DNA from: Corallococcus silvisoli
Lineage (GTDB): Bacteria; Myxococcota; Myxococcia; Myxococcales; Myxococcaceae
DNA length: 64,000 bases
NCBI RefSeq assembly: GCF_009909145.1
Contig: NZ_JAAAPJ010000010.1
Location: 1-64,000, forward strand
Reading direction: 5' to 3'
Shown here: positions 1 to 7,375 of the stretch, in pieces
Numbering within the stretch: position 1 is the stretch's first letter
How the letters are laid out: each line of letters opens with the position of its first letter
Program-made: the position numbers and the translations under genes
The notes under the pieces: generated by a model
Told to the model about the DNA's origin: nothing
Databases searched by the model: none
Seen by the model: the letters and a program-made list of their open reading frames with translations, nothing else

Positions 1-116
1 ACGCCGCGGATGGCATCGCGACCTGGAGGGTGAAGCTGGCGCCGGGCGAGAGCCGCGACGTGGACCTCGCCTTCCACGTCGATGCCCCCTCCAGCTACGA
101 GACCCGCTCGCTGTAG
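1..116 (+). CDS. C-terminal end of a DUF4139 (MuiA-like) protein, partial
   Basis: The window opens inside a reading frame (third frame) that codes for 37 residues and stops with TAG at 114-116. The tail contains WRVKLAPGESRDVDLAF followed by a short polar end. The pattern of a Trp, an LxPGE turn and a beta-strand before a proline resembles the last strands of DUF4139/mucoidy-inhibitor MuiA-like proteins. Only the tail is visible, so the family is a guess from a short motif. Confidence 0.5.
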   Translation, partial: AADGIATWRVKLAPGESRDVDLAFHVDAPSSYETRSL

Positions 117-418
117 GACGGGCTCGCGGTCGCCGTCGACGAGGGGGGGGATGGGGCGCGAGGACTCCGGCGCGACGCTCACGACGGGGATCCTCTACCT
201 GCGCGGTGGGGGGAGATGCTGGGAGGAGGGCGCAGTGAGCGCGTGACGCCCGAAGGGCCGTGACGTCTCACCCGCTTCAGGGTCGTGCTTCACGACGCCT
301 GTCGCGGGAATCCTCTGGGTCCTGATCCCGCCGTGAGCGAGGTGGCTCTGCCCGGTTCTCGTATCGATACATGCGGGTTCCTAGACTGTCTTTCCCCCTC
401 GGTTGGAGAAAGGCAGAC
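117..418. other. Gene-free stretch with a 10-bp palindrome
   Basis: No frame here has both a plausible start and normal myxobacterial codon use. The only local structure I see is a perfect 10-bp palindrome, GTATCGATAC, at 361-370. It lies about 50 bases upstream of the ATG at 419 in an AT-richer patch that could hold a promoter or operator for the downstream gene. This is a weak inference. Confidence 0.3.
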
Positions 419-754
419 ATGGTTCTTGATTCCAGCCACCCGGAGCGTCGTTCGCGGGTGGAGTCGCCGGAAGCCATCTCGTTCCTGCTCGTCCCCGAGC
501 CGCTTCTCCCGGAGGTCCAGCACCCCTGTCGCGTCCCGGTGGAGAACGTGGAGGAGGCGGAGTTCCTGGCCGCCGCGCTCCAGGAGCACCGCGGCCTCTA
601 TCTGGGCGCATGGGCCTCCGAGTATCACGAGCTGGCGGCGTGGGCGGATGCCACGCCCCTGGGCGTGCGCGTGGGCAGCGCCTGTCGCGAGGGCCCGCTG
701 GGGAACCTGTCGGAGCTGCCAGGCCGCGTGCCCGTGCGATGGCGGAGCGTCTGA
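419..754 (+). CDS. Hypothetical protein, 111 aa
   Basis: I do not recognise this family. The ATG at 419 was chosen because GGAGAAAGG lies about five bases upstream. A longer frame begins at 371 but its first 16 codons lack such a site. The protein is acidic in the middle (VENVEEAEFLAAALQEH), has no signal peptide or membrane segment and looks soluble and globular. It ends about 140 bases before the PEP-utilising enzyme on the same strand, so the two could be co-transcribed. Codon use is normal for the window. Confidence 0.6.
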   Translation: MVLDSSHPERRSRVESPEAISFLLVPEPLLPEVQHPCRVPVENVEEAEFLAAALQEHRGLYLGAWASEYHELAAWADATPLGVRVGSACREGPLGNLSELPGRVPVRWRSV

Positions 755-892
755 AGTTGATGACCTGCTCGCAGTGCCTGGATGTCTCACGGCTCGCGGC
801 GGTGACTGGCCCGGAGGGCGTTTTGTCGCGCGCTCCGATGGATGCCTTGCGAAGCGCCCTCACTGCCTTTCGTTCCTGAAGGAACCCCCGCC

Positions 893-3589
893 ATGTCTTC
901 TCCTCTTCCCCTGGTCTCCATGGCCGAGGCCGGCGACCCTCGGCACGTCGGTCAGAAATTCGCGGGCCAGCAGCACCTGGCGCAGCACGGCTTCCCGGTC
1001 CCCGACTTCTTCTGCCTCACCACCACGATGTTCCAGGAGGTGTCGCGGCCCATCCTCCCCGCCATCGAACAGCTCATCTCCGCGGTGGACAGCACCTCGC
1101 ATCAGGACATCCGCCGCGTCGCGGATGAGATTGAACACCTCTTCCTCGAAGTCCCCCTCGCCGCCGAGCATGAAGCCGCCATCCTGGAGACGTTCGACCG
1201 GACCTTCTGCGTGGATGGAACGGTGGCGGTGCGGGCCTCCGTCGTGGGGCGCGGGCTGGAGGAGAGCGAGGACTCGGAGACGGATCCGTTCGCGGGCGTG
1301 AGCTCGACGTTCCTCTATGTGCGGCGTGACTTGCTGTTGGAGCGGATTCGCCGCTGCTGGGCGTCCGCCTATACGCCGGAGGCGCTCATCTACCGGCTGG
1401 CCCAGGGGCGTGACGTCCGTGGCCTCACCGTGGCGGTGGGCGTCCAGCGGATGGTTCCAGGACGCCGCTCGTTCGTGGCCTTCACGTGCGACCCGAAGAC
1501 GACCGAGCGCAGGATGCTGGTCGTCGCGGGGCACGGCATCGGGGAGGGGGTCGTCCAGGAGAAGGTCGGCGTGGACCACTACTTCATCCATCCCCTGACG
1601 GGACGCATCGACCGGGAGCTGGGCCACAAGGCGGAGATGTTGTGTGAGAACCCCGCGCCCGGAGGAGGACTCCTCCACCAGCCCGTTCCGGAGCCCCTGC
1701 GGGACGCACCGTGTCTCTCGGAGGAGGATCTGAGGCGGCTGGCCACGCTCGCACGGAACATCGAGCGCACCTTCGGCGCTCCCCAGGACATCGAAGGCAC
1801 GTTCACCGCGGACGGGTGGCTGCACGTGTTGCAGTCGCGGCCCATCGCCTTCGACTTCCGGAAGATCCGCGTGTGGGGCTGCGCGAACGTCTCGGAGAGC
1901 TTCCCGGGCGTCACCACGCCGCTGACGTACTCACTGGCCAGCCACTTCTACGAGGTCAGCTTCTACGACCTGCTGCGCCGCATGCGGGGCGCGGACGCGC
2001 GGGCGCTGCATGACCAGACGCCCGCGTTCCAGAACATGCTGGGGTTCATCGACGGGCGCGTCTACCACTCGCTGTCGAACCTGATGCACGTCAATGGCAT
2101 CAATCCGTTCATCGCGCTCACGTCCATGCGGGACCTGGAGGACGTGCTCCAGTTGGACGCCTCCCTGGTCCTGCGCCTGCCCGGCCACCGTGAGAGCTTC
2201 CCCAGCACGGCGAGCTACGCGCTCGCCTTGGGGCGCTCGGTGGTGGGGGCGCTGAGCGTCACCGCGACGTTCCAGCGCGACTTCAACGCGTTCGAGGCGT
2301 GGTGGAAGCAGACGCTCGCGGGGCTGCGGTCCCTGAACCCGGCCCGGGAGGATCCGCTGGTCCTCATCCATCACTTCCGGCGCGTCTGGACGGAGGTGGG
2401 CAACTGGTGGGGCCTGACGCTCATCAATCACTGGTACATCAACACGCTCTTCGGGCTGACGCGGAGGCTCCTGCGCCAGTGGACCGGCGAAGACCCCAGC
2501 GCGCTGCTGGTGGGCCTGCTGTGCGGGGCCCGGCCGGATGCGAGCACCCACGCGCTCCTCTCCGCGGTGGCGCTCGCGGAGTCCGTCCGCGCGGACGCGG
2601 CGCTGGCGAAGCGCTTCGAGGCCGAGGACGCGGAGGCCGTGTGGCGGAGCATCGAGGCAGGGGAGGTGTCCCCGGTGTTCGCCCGGGCGTTCCGCGAGCA
2701 CCTGAGCGAGTACGGCGACCGGGGTGTTCAGGAGTTGAACGTGGAGCGCCCGAACCTGCGCGAGACGCCCTGGGAGCTGGTGCGCATCGTCCAGTCCTAC
2801 GCGCGCACGTCCGTGACCCGCGAAGCGCTGCGGGCCTCCGACCTGGCACGGCGCAGGGAAGCCGAGGCGCAGCTCGCCGCGCTCCTCCAGGGCCAGTCCT
2901 TGCGGAAGCTCGCCATCCAGCAGCTCCTGGAGCGGCTGCGCACCGTGATCGGGCTGCGCGAGGACAGCCGGCTCTGGCGCGGTCAGCTCTTTGGCTTCAG
3001 CAAGCAGGTGTTCGCGGCGCTCGGTCAGCGGATGGCGGAGCGAGGAACGCTCGGGGCGCCGTTGGACGTGCATTACCTCACGATGAAAGAGGTGATGGAC
3101 CACTTCGAGGGCCGGAGCGTGACCCGGAACCTGGGCGAGCTCACGCGGCTGCGGCGGCGGGAGCAGCAGGACAACCAGGAGCGCCAGCCACCGCGTGACT
3201 TCACCACCGTGGGCAGCGTGGCCGGCGGCATCCCGAGGGCCGTGGAGGCGGTGGTGGAGGACGCCTCGCTGTTCAAGGGCATCGGTTCGAGCGCGGGCAT
3301 CGTGGAAGGCATCGCGCGCGTCGTGCGGGACCCGGGCGCGGTGGGCACGCTGAACAAGGAGGACATCCTCATCGCGAAGGAGACGGACCCCGGCTGGCTG
3401 TTCCTGATGCTGGCCTCTGGAGGCATCGTCGTGGAGCGCGGCAGCATGCTGTCGCACACGGCCATCGCGGGCCGGAAGTTCGGCATCCCCACGGTGGTGG
3501 GCGTGGCGCACGCGACGACGCGCATCCCCGACGGCGCGCGGATCCGCGTGGACGGCTCCACGGGCTCCGTGACCCTGGTGGCGGCATGA
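893..3589 (+). CDS. PEP-utilising phosphotransferase, rifampin phosphotransferase/PEP synthase type
   Basis: An 898-residue enzyme with the three-part layout of rifampin phosphotransferases and PEP synthases. The N-terminal ATP-grasp/pyruvate-kinase-like domain is at about 1-320 (KFAGQQHLAQHGFPVPDFF and VRASVVGRGLEESED). A large helical central domain is at about 330-770 and begins NVSESFPGVTTPLTYS. The C-terminal swivelling phosphohistidine domain has the signature GGIVVERGSMLSHTAIAG, with His855 as the expected phosphocarrier. Such enzymes transfer phosphate from ATP via the histidine to pyruvate or to a small-molecule hydroxyl. The length is close to the roughly 870 residues of rifampin phosphotransferase, but the acceptor cannot be read from sequence. 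The start at 893 gives a compact N terminus; an in-frame ATG at 842 would add 17 atypical residues. The stop overlaps the ATG of the following prenyltransferase remnant (ATGA). Confidence 0.85.
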   Translation: MSSPLPLVSMAEAGDPRHVGQKFAGQQHLAQHGFPVPDFFCLTTTMFQEVSRPILPAIEQLISAVDSTSHQDIRRVADEIEHLFLEVPLAAEHEAAILETFDRTFCVDGTVAVRASVVGRGLEESEDSETDPFAGVSSTFLYVRRDLLLERIRRCWASAYTPEALIYRLAQGRDVRGLTVAVGVQRMVPGRRSFVAFTCDPKTTERRMLVVAGHGIGEGVVQEKVGVDHYFIHPLTGRIDRELGHKAEMLCENPAPGGGLLHQPVPEPLRDAPCLSEEDLRRLATLARNIERTFGAPQDIEGTFTADGWLHVLQSRPIAFDFRKIRVWGCANVSESFPGVTTPLTYSLASHFYEVSFYDLLRRMRGADARALHDQTPAFQNMLGFIDGRVYHSLSNLMHVNGINPFIALTSMRDLEDVLQLDASLVLRLPGHRESFPSTASYALALGRSVVGALSVTATFQRDFNAFEAWWKQTLAGLRSLNPAREDPLVLIHHFRRVWTEVGNWWGLTLINHWYINTLFGLTRRLLRQWTGEDPSALLVGLLCGARPDASTHALLSAVALAESVRADAALAKRFEAEDAEAVWRSIEAGEVSPVFARAFREHLSEYGDRGVQELNVERPNLRETPWELVRIVQSYARTSVTREALRASDLARRREAEAQLAALLQGQSLRKLAIQQLLERLRTVIGLREDSRLWRGQLFGFSKQVFAALGQRMAERGTLGAPLDVHYLTMKEVMDHFEGRSVTRNLGELTRLRRREQQDNQERQPPRDFTTVGSVAGGIPRAVEAVVEDASLFKGIGSSAGIVEGIARVVRDPGAVGTLNKEDILIAKETDPGWLFLMLASGGIVVERGSMLSHTAIAGRKFGIPTVVGVAHATTRIPDGARIRVDGSTGSVTLVAA

Positions 3590-3880
3590 GCAGGCCCCTC
3601 CTTGCCCCGGATCCGGGCCACCTTGCGCTTCTCCGTGCAGCGTTATCCGCCGCTGTTCTACCTGGCTGTCATCACGCTCTGGTGCGTGAGCCTGGACGGT
3701 GTGTTCCAGGCGCTCGACGGCGGCTGGGCTGGGAGGTGATGCGGAAGATGGCGTGGCCGGGGATCATCCAGCCGGGGGAGAAGCTGTGCTCGGACGAGGT
3801 GGGGTCCGTGGCCAGCAGCCTCATCGCCTTCGCGATGGTTGTCGGCGAGGAGCTGCTTCGCGTTCCTCTTCATCCGGGTT
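3586..3880 (+). pseudogene. UbiA-family prenyltransferase remnant, frameshifted and internally deleted
   Basis: An ATG at 3586 overlaps the stop of the PEP-utilising gene, as in a coupled operon, but the frame makes no sense after seven codons. Shifting by one base at the C run 3605-3608 restores RIRATLRFSVQRYPPLFYLA and a hydrophobic segment (VITLWCVSLDGVFQAL). This resembles the first transmembrane helix of UbiA-like prenyltransferases. From about 3735, back in the first frame, VMRKMAWPGIIQPGEK and VGSVASSLIAFAMVV resemble the E-x2-RK-x3-P-x5-G loop and following helix near the C terminus of the same family. The middle, about 150 residues including the Asp-rich motifs, is missing. I infer a frameshift plus an internal deletion. 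Family assignment rests on pattern memory. Confidence 0.45.
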
Positions 3881-4039
3881 GTATGGGTTTGAGCCCTCAC
3901 CCGGAGCGGAGGCGTCCCTTCATTCCCAATTTTGCCTCGGAAACCACCTGGTCGGCTGTTCACGGCTTCGTTGCAGGGAAACCTCGAATGAGGCGCTGGC
4001 TCAGGGTGCCCTCCTCCTGGAGAAGTGTGGTACGAGTGG

Positions 4040-4058
4040 CCAATTTCTGGAAAATTGG
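4040..4058 (+). promoter_or_regulatory. Inverted repeat overlapping the ribosome-binding site of the repeat lipoprotein
   Basis: CCAATTT (4040-4046) and AAATTGG (4052-4058) form a 7-bp stem with a 5-base loop, ending in the first bases of the GGAGG ribosome-binding site (4057-4061) of the GTG start at 4068. The patch is clearly AT-richer than its surroundings. It could be an operator, or an mRNA hairpin that partly hides the Shine-Dalgarno sequence. Function is inferred only from position. Confidence 0.35.
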
Positions 4059-4067
4059 AGGCTCGCT

Positions 4068-5771
4068 GTGGCGTTGTTTCGAACATGTCTGGCTTCGCTG
4101 CTGATCTTGGTGGTCGCCTGCGGTGATTCTGATCCCGAGGTGACTCCCGACGCCGGTCAGACCTCGCGGGACTCAGGCACCGAGACACGGGACTCCGGCA
4201 CGGAGACCCCGGACTCCGGCACCGAGACGCCCGACTCCGGCACGGAGACCCCCGACTCCGGGACGGAGACGCCGGATTCAGGCACCGAGACCCCGGACTC
4301 CGGCACGGAGATGCCGGACTCTGGCTCCGAGACGCCCGATGCCGGGACCGATACGCCCGATGCCGGCACCGAGACGCCCGACTCCGGCACCGAGACGCCG
4401 GACTCCGGCACCGAGACGCCCGATGCCGGCACCGGGGTCGTGGGGAACGTCATCGACAACTGGGGCTTCGAAGAGTGGCCCGGTGAGCTGCCGGCGAAGT
4501 GGCTCGGGAGCAAGTCGAACTTCACGTCGGACGTGGTGCGGAAGGAGACGACCAACGCCTTCGAGGGCGTGAACGCGGTCCGGCTGGTCAATCCCTCCGC
4601 CACGCACAAGCGCTTCACCACCCTGGCGAAGTCGATGCCTGCTGGCCGCTACTCCTGCACCTACCAGGTGCGGGGCACGGGTGAGGTGCGGAACGCCTTC
4701 TTCAGCGACGACTATTCCTCGTACTCGTCCTACACCACGGTCAGCAGCTCCGCGTGGAAGCAGTTGGCGTACAACTTCAACCTCGCCGCCGACGTCTTCG
4801 ACACCTTCGAGCTCATCTTCAGCGTCCGGAACACCAGCGGCGACCATCTGCTCCTCGACGACGTGCGCTGCGTGCGGGCCGAGGAGCCGTGCGACCGCGT
4901 CAGCTGTGAGACCTGGCAGCGCTGCGTGAATGCGACCGCGACCTGCGAGCCGCTGTCTGGCCGTTGCGGCGACGCCTCGGCTTGCAGCGAGTGGCAGTCC
5001 TGCGATGAGACCCACACCTGCGTGACCTCCTCGGACCGTTGCACCCGTCACGCGGATTGCGCGGGCACTCCTGCGACGCCTGTGTGTGTCACGGCCACGC
5101 ATCGTTGCGTCGCGGGCGACCCCTGCGCGGGCGTCACCTGCAGCAACCCGGCGACGAGCTGCAACCCCACGACCGGCACGTGCGAGCTGGCCGCGGGGGC
5201 CTGCTTCACCACCCTCGACTGCCGGGGGGCGCTGCCCGCCTGCGACCCGGCGACCCGGCGCTGCGTCTCCGCCGACCATCCCGCGAACATCATCCGCAAT
5301 GGTGGCTTCGAGAGCTGGAGCACCTACTCCATCCCCTATTACGGCAACAACTACATCCCCGACTATTGGTACGGCCTGGACAACGGCCTCACGGACCCGG
5401 GCACGGAGATCAAGCCCTCGCGCCTCCAGCCCTACACGACCGCGACACACGGCGGCTCCAGGGCCCTCCAGTTCGTCGTCCCCATCCAGGTGGCGGAGCG
5501 CTTCTCGCTCGAGAAGTTCAACGTCCCGACCGGAAACTACTCGTGCTCGTACCGGGTGCGCGGCCACGGCACCATTCGCCACCGCAGCTATTCGAGCGGC
5601 GGCTGGAGCGTGCAGACCGACTTCCTCACCGTCGACAGCGACGAGTGGCAGCCGGTGTTCTTCCGCTTCGTGGGCAACGTGCGCGACTGGCGTCTGCTCT
5701 TCTACCCGAGCCGCAGCGTCGCGGACCGCGATCACCTCCAGATCGACGACGTGGTCTGCACGAAGGACTAG
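4068..5771 (+). CDS. Large lipoprotein with heptapeptide repeats, two related beta domains and a Cys-rich middle
   Basis: 567 residues from a GTG start with GGAGG six bases upstream. A lipoprotein signal ends in LVVAC (Cys18), with Gly-Asp following. Residues about 35-125 are thirteen 7-residue units of the form DSGTETP, a flexible charged stalk. Two related domains follow, about 125-270 and 405-567. Each opens with NWGFEEWP or NGGFESW, holds an SCTYQVRGTGE / SCSYRVRGHGT strand and ends LLLDDVRCV / LQIDDVVCT, which is typical of carbohydrate-binding galactose-like beta sandwiches. Between them lies a Cys-rich region of CxxDxxCxG-like repeats common in myxobacterial surface proteins. It is probably an anchored surface protein that binds glycan or matrix; no catalytic motif is visible. 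Confidence 0.85.
   Translation: MALFRTCLASLLILVVACGDSDPEVTPDAGQTSRDSGTETRDSGTETPDSGTETPDSGTETPDSGTETPDSGTETPDSGTEMPDSGSETPDAGTDTPDAGTETPDSGTETPDSGTETPDAGTGVVGNVIDNWGFEEWPGELPAKWLGSKSNFTSDVVRKETTNAFEGVNAVRLVNPSATHKRFTTLAKSMPAGRYSCTYQVRGTGEVRNAFFSDDYSSYSSYTTVSSSAWKQLAYNFNLAADVFDTFELIFSVRNTSGDHLLLDDVRCVRAEEPCDRVSCETWQRCVNATATCEPLSGRCGDASACSEWQSCDETHTCVTSSDRCTRHADCAGTPATPVCVTATHRCVAGDPCAGVTCSNPATSCNPTTGTCELAAGACFTTLDCRGALPACDPATRRCVSADHPANIIRNGGFESWSTYSIPYYGNNYIPDYWYGLDNGLTDPGTEIKPSRLQPYTTATHGGSRALQFVVPIQVAERFSLEKFNVPTGNYSCSYRVRGHGTIRHRSYSSGGWSVQTDFLTVDSDEWQPVFFRFVGNVRDWRLLFYPSRSVADRDHLQIDDVVCTKD
4170..4442 (+). repeat. Tandem 21-bp repeat, 13 units, coding for DSGTETP
   Basis: Thirteen consecutive 21-base units run from GAC at 4170, varying mainly at third positions (GGC/GGG, ACC/ACG, CCC/CCG). 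Amino-acid variants are Ser-to-Ala, Thr-to-Met, Glu-to-Asp and, in the last unit, GVV. Because the unit is a multiple of three, gain or loss of units changes stalk length without a frameshift. This is a coding linker and not a CRISPR array. Confidence 0.9.
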
Positions 5772-5876
5772 CGGGCCGCCGCGACGGGGACCCTTCCGAG
5801 GGTGATGGCTGGAGCCGAGGCGTCTTCCTCGCCTCGCTCCGGCCTCGCCCGGGCCTTGAAGGGGTGAACCGTCAGG

Positions 5877-7211
5877 TCAAGGGCTGGCGGGCTTGAGCCC
5901 CACCAGCCGCCACACCGTGAACGTGTGCAGCACGCGGCCCTGGAACTCCCCCGTGAGCTCCACGGGCCCCTGCACGGCGCTCGCGCGCTGGATCAGCTCC
6001 TCCGGCGGCTCCACGCCATTCTCCGAACACCAGAGCACGTCCTGCCCGGGCTTCAATGCCAGCTCAGGCCAGACGTCATACTGGCTCTTGCGCCGGGCCG
6101 GGCCCGCCGTGTCCGTCTCCACGCCGGCCGCGTGCGCCACCTGCGAGGCGAGCTGGTACGAGGGCGCGTAGACGGGCGTGCGCCCAGGCGGCATCCCCGC
6201 GAAGAGCTGCTCCGGCGCGGCCAGCTTCTCCAGCGGACTCCAGCCGTGTGTCCGCGACAGCACCACGTCGCGCTCGAAGGTGAGCACCGGGAACAGCAGG
6301 TGCGACGTCACCGCGAGCGTCACCGCCATCCCGCTCCACGCCGCCGCCCGCTGCCACCCAGGCCGCATCCCCGCCACGCCAATGCACGCGGCCACGTACG
6401 CCGCCGCCGGCCAGTTGGCCTCGCCCCGCGTGCGCGCCGCCGCGTAGCCGAAGAACAGCAGCGGAACCACCGCCGCCATGCGCAGCAGGAACTGCTCCCG
6501 GGGCCCGCGCACCGCGTACACCAGCGCCAGCGGGAACAGCACCGGTCCGCCCAGCGCGAGCTGCCCCGCCAGGAACTCGCCGAACGCCCCCCAGCCGCCG
6601 CGCCCACCCAGGCCGTGGTTCAGCTGGAACTTGAACCCCACCCAGTCATGGTTCGCGTTCCACAGCACCACCGGCAGGAAGCACAGCAGCCCCAGGCCCG
6701 CCGTGAGCCATGCCCCCGCGGGCAACCGCCGGGCCCGCAGCGCCGCGACCATGAACGCGAGCCCCAGCAGCACGGACGGGTACTTCGACAGCAGCGCCAG
6801 GCCACAGGTCAGCCCCGCCAGCACCCACCGCTCGCGGTAGAGCGCCCACAGCCCCAGCGACCAGAACAGGAGCATGGGCGCGTCGGGCGTGGCCCAGACG
6901 CCGGAGAGGATGCCCACCGGCACCGCGCTCCACAGCGCCACCGCGCGCCATGCCGCATCGCGTGAGCCATACACGTCCCGGGCCAGCCCCCACACCGCCA
7001 CGCCCGTCCCCAGCCCGCACAGCAGCGCCGACCCCCGGATGCCCAGCGCGGCGATGAGCCACGCCACCATCGGCGGATGGTCGAAATATCCCCAGGCGAG
7101 ATGCCGCGCCCATTGCCAGTAATAGGCTTCGTCGAAATAGACGTCCGTGCCCACCGCCAGCGCGAGCCGCACCGCGACGCCCACCGCCACCAGGGCGATG
7201 CAAGCCTTCAT
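5877..7211 (-). CDS. ArnT/GT39-like membrane glycosyltransferase
   Basis: A 444-residue polytopic protein. The first transmembrane segment is followed by YFDEAYYWQWARHLAW and GYFDHPP, the Asp-Glu (27-28) loop of the dolichyl/undecaprenyl-phosphate sugar transferases (PMT/ArnT, GT39/GT83). Roughly ten further hydrophobic segments follow and then a soluble C-terminal domain of about 100 residues. Such enzymes move a sugar from a polyprenyl-phosphate donor onto protein or lipid outside the inner membrane. The start at 7211 places the methionine directly before the first membrane helix. An ATG at 7301 would add 30 polar residues and is less likely. It is divergent from the DUF255 gene and probably monocistronic. 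Acceptor and sugar are unknown. Confidence 0.85.
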   Translation of the reverse strand: MKACIALVAVGVAVRLALAVGTDVYFDEAYYWQWARHLAWGYFDHPPMVAWLIAALGIRGSALLCGLGTGVAVWGLARDVYGSRDAAWRAVALWSAVPVGILSGVWATPDAPMLLFWSLGLWALYRERWVLAGLTCGLALLSKYPSVLLGLAFMVAALRARRLPAGAWLTAGLGLLCFLPVVLWNANHDWVGFKFQLNHGLGGRGGWGAFGEFLAGQLALGGPVLFPLALVYAVRGPREQFLLRMAAVVPLLFFGYAAARTRGEANWPAAAYVAACIGVAGMRPGWQRAAAWSGMAVTLAVTSHLLFPVLTFERDVVLSRTHGWSPLEKLAAPEQLFAGMPPGRTPVYAPSYQLASQVAHAAGVETDTAGPARRKSQYDVWPELALKPGQDVLWCSENGVEPPEELIQRASAVQGPVELTGEFQGRVLHTFTVWRLVGLKPASP

Positions 7212-7375
7212 TCCCGGGCCGGGGCTGGAGTGGGCGGACGCACGCACGCCCCCCGGACAAAGCGCACCGGAGGGCCGTTGGCCAGCGGCGAGTGAGGCCA
7301 TTTCGGCTTGCTCCCGTGCTCGCAGGCTCACAATGTGATGTCCCGCGAAGCCCCTCTTCGCACCGGGAGCCCTCC

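Noticed and set aside
4170..4442. Possible CRISPR array in the 21-bp repeats
   Set aside because: Repeats are contiguous without spacers, in frame and codon-biased; they encode a heptapeptide stalk.
7212..7331. Longer N terminus for the ArnT-like protein (ATG at 7301)
   Set aside because: Adds polar low-complexity residues before the first membrane helix, which the family does not have.
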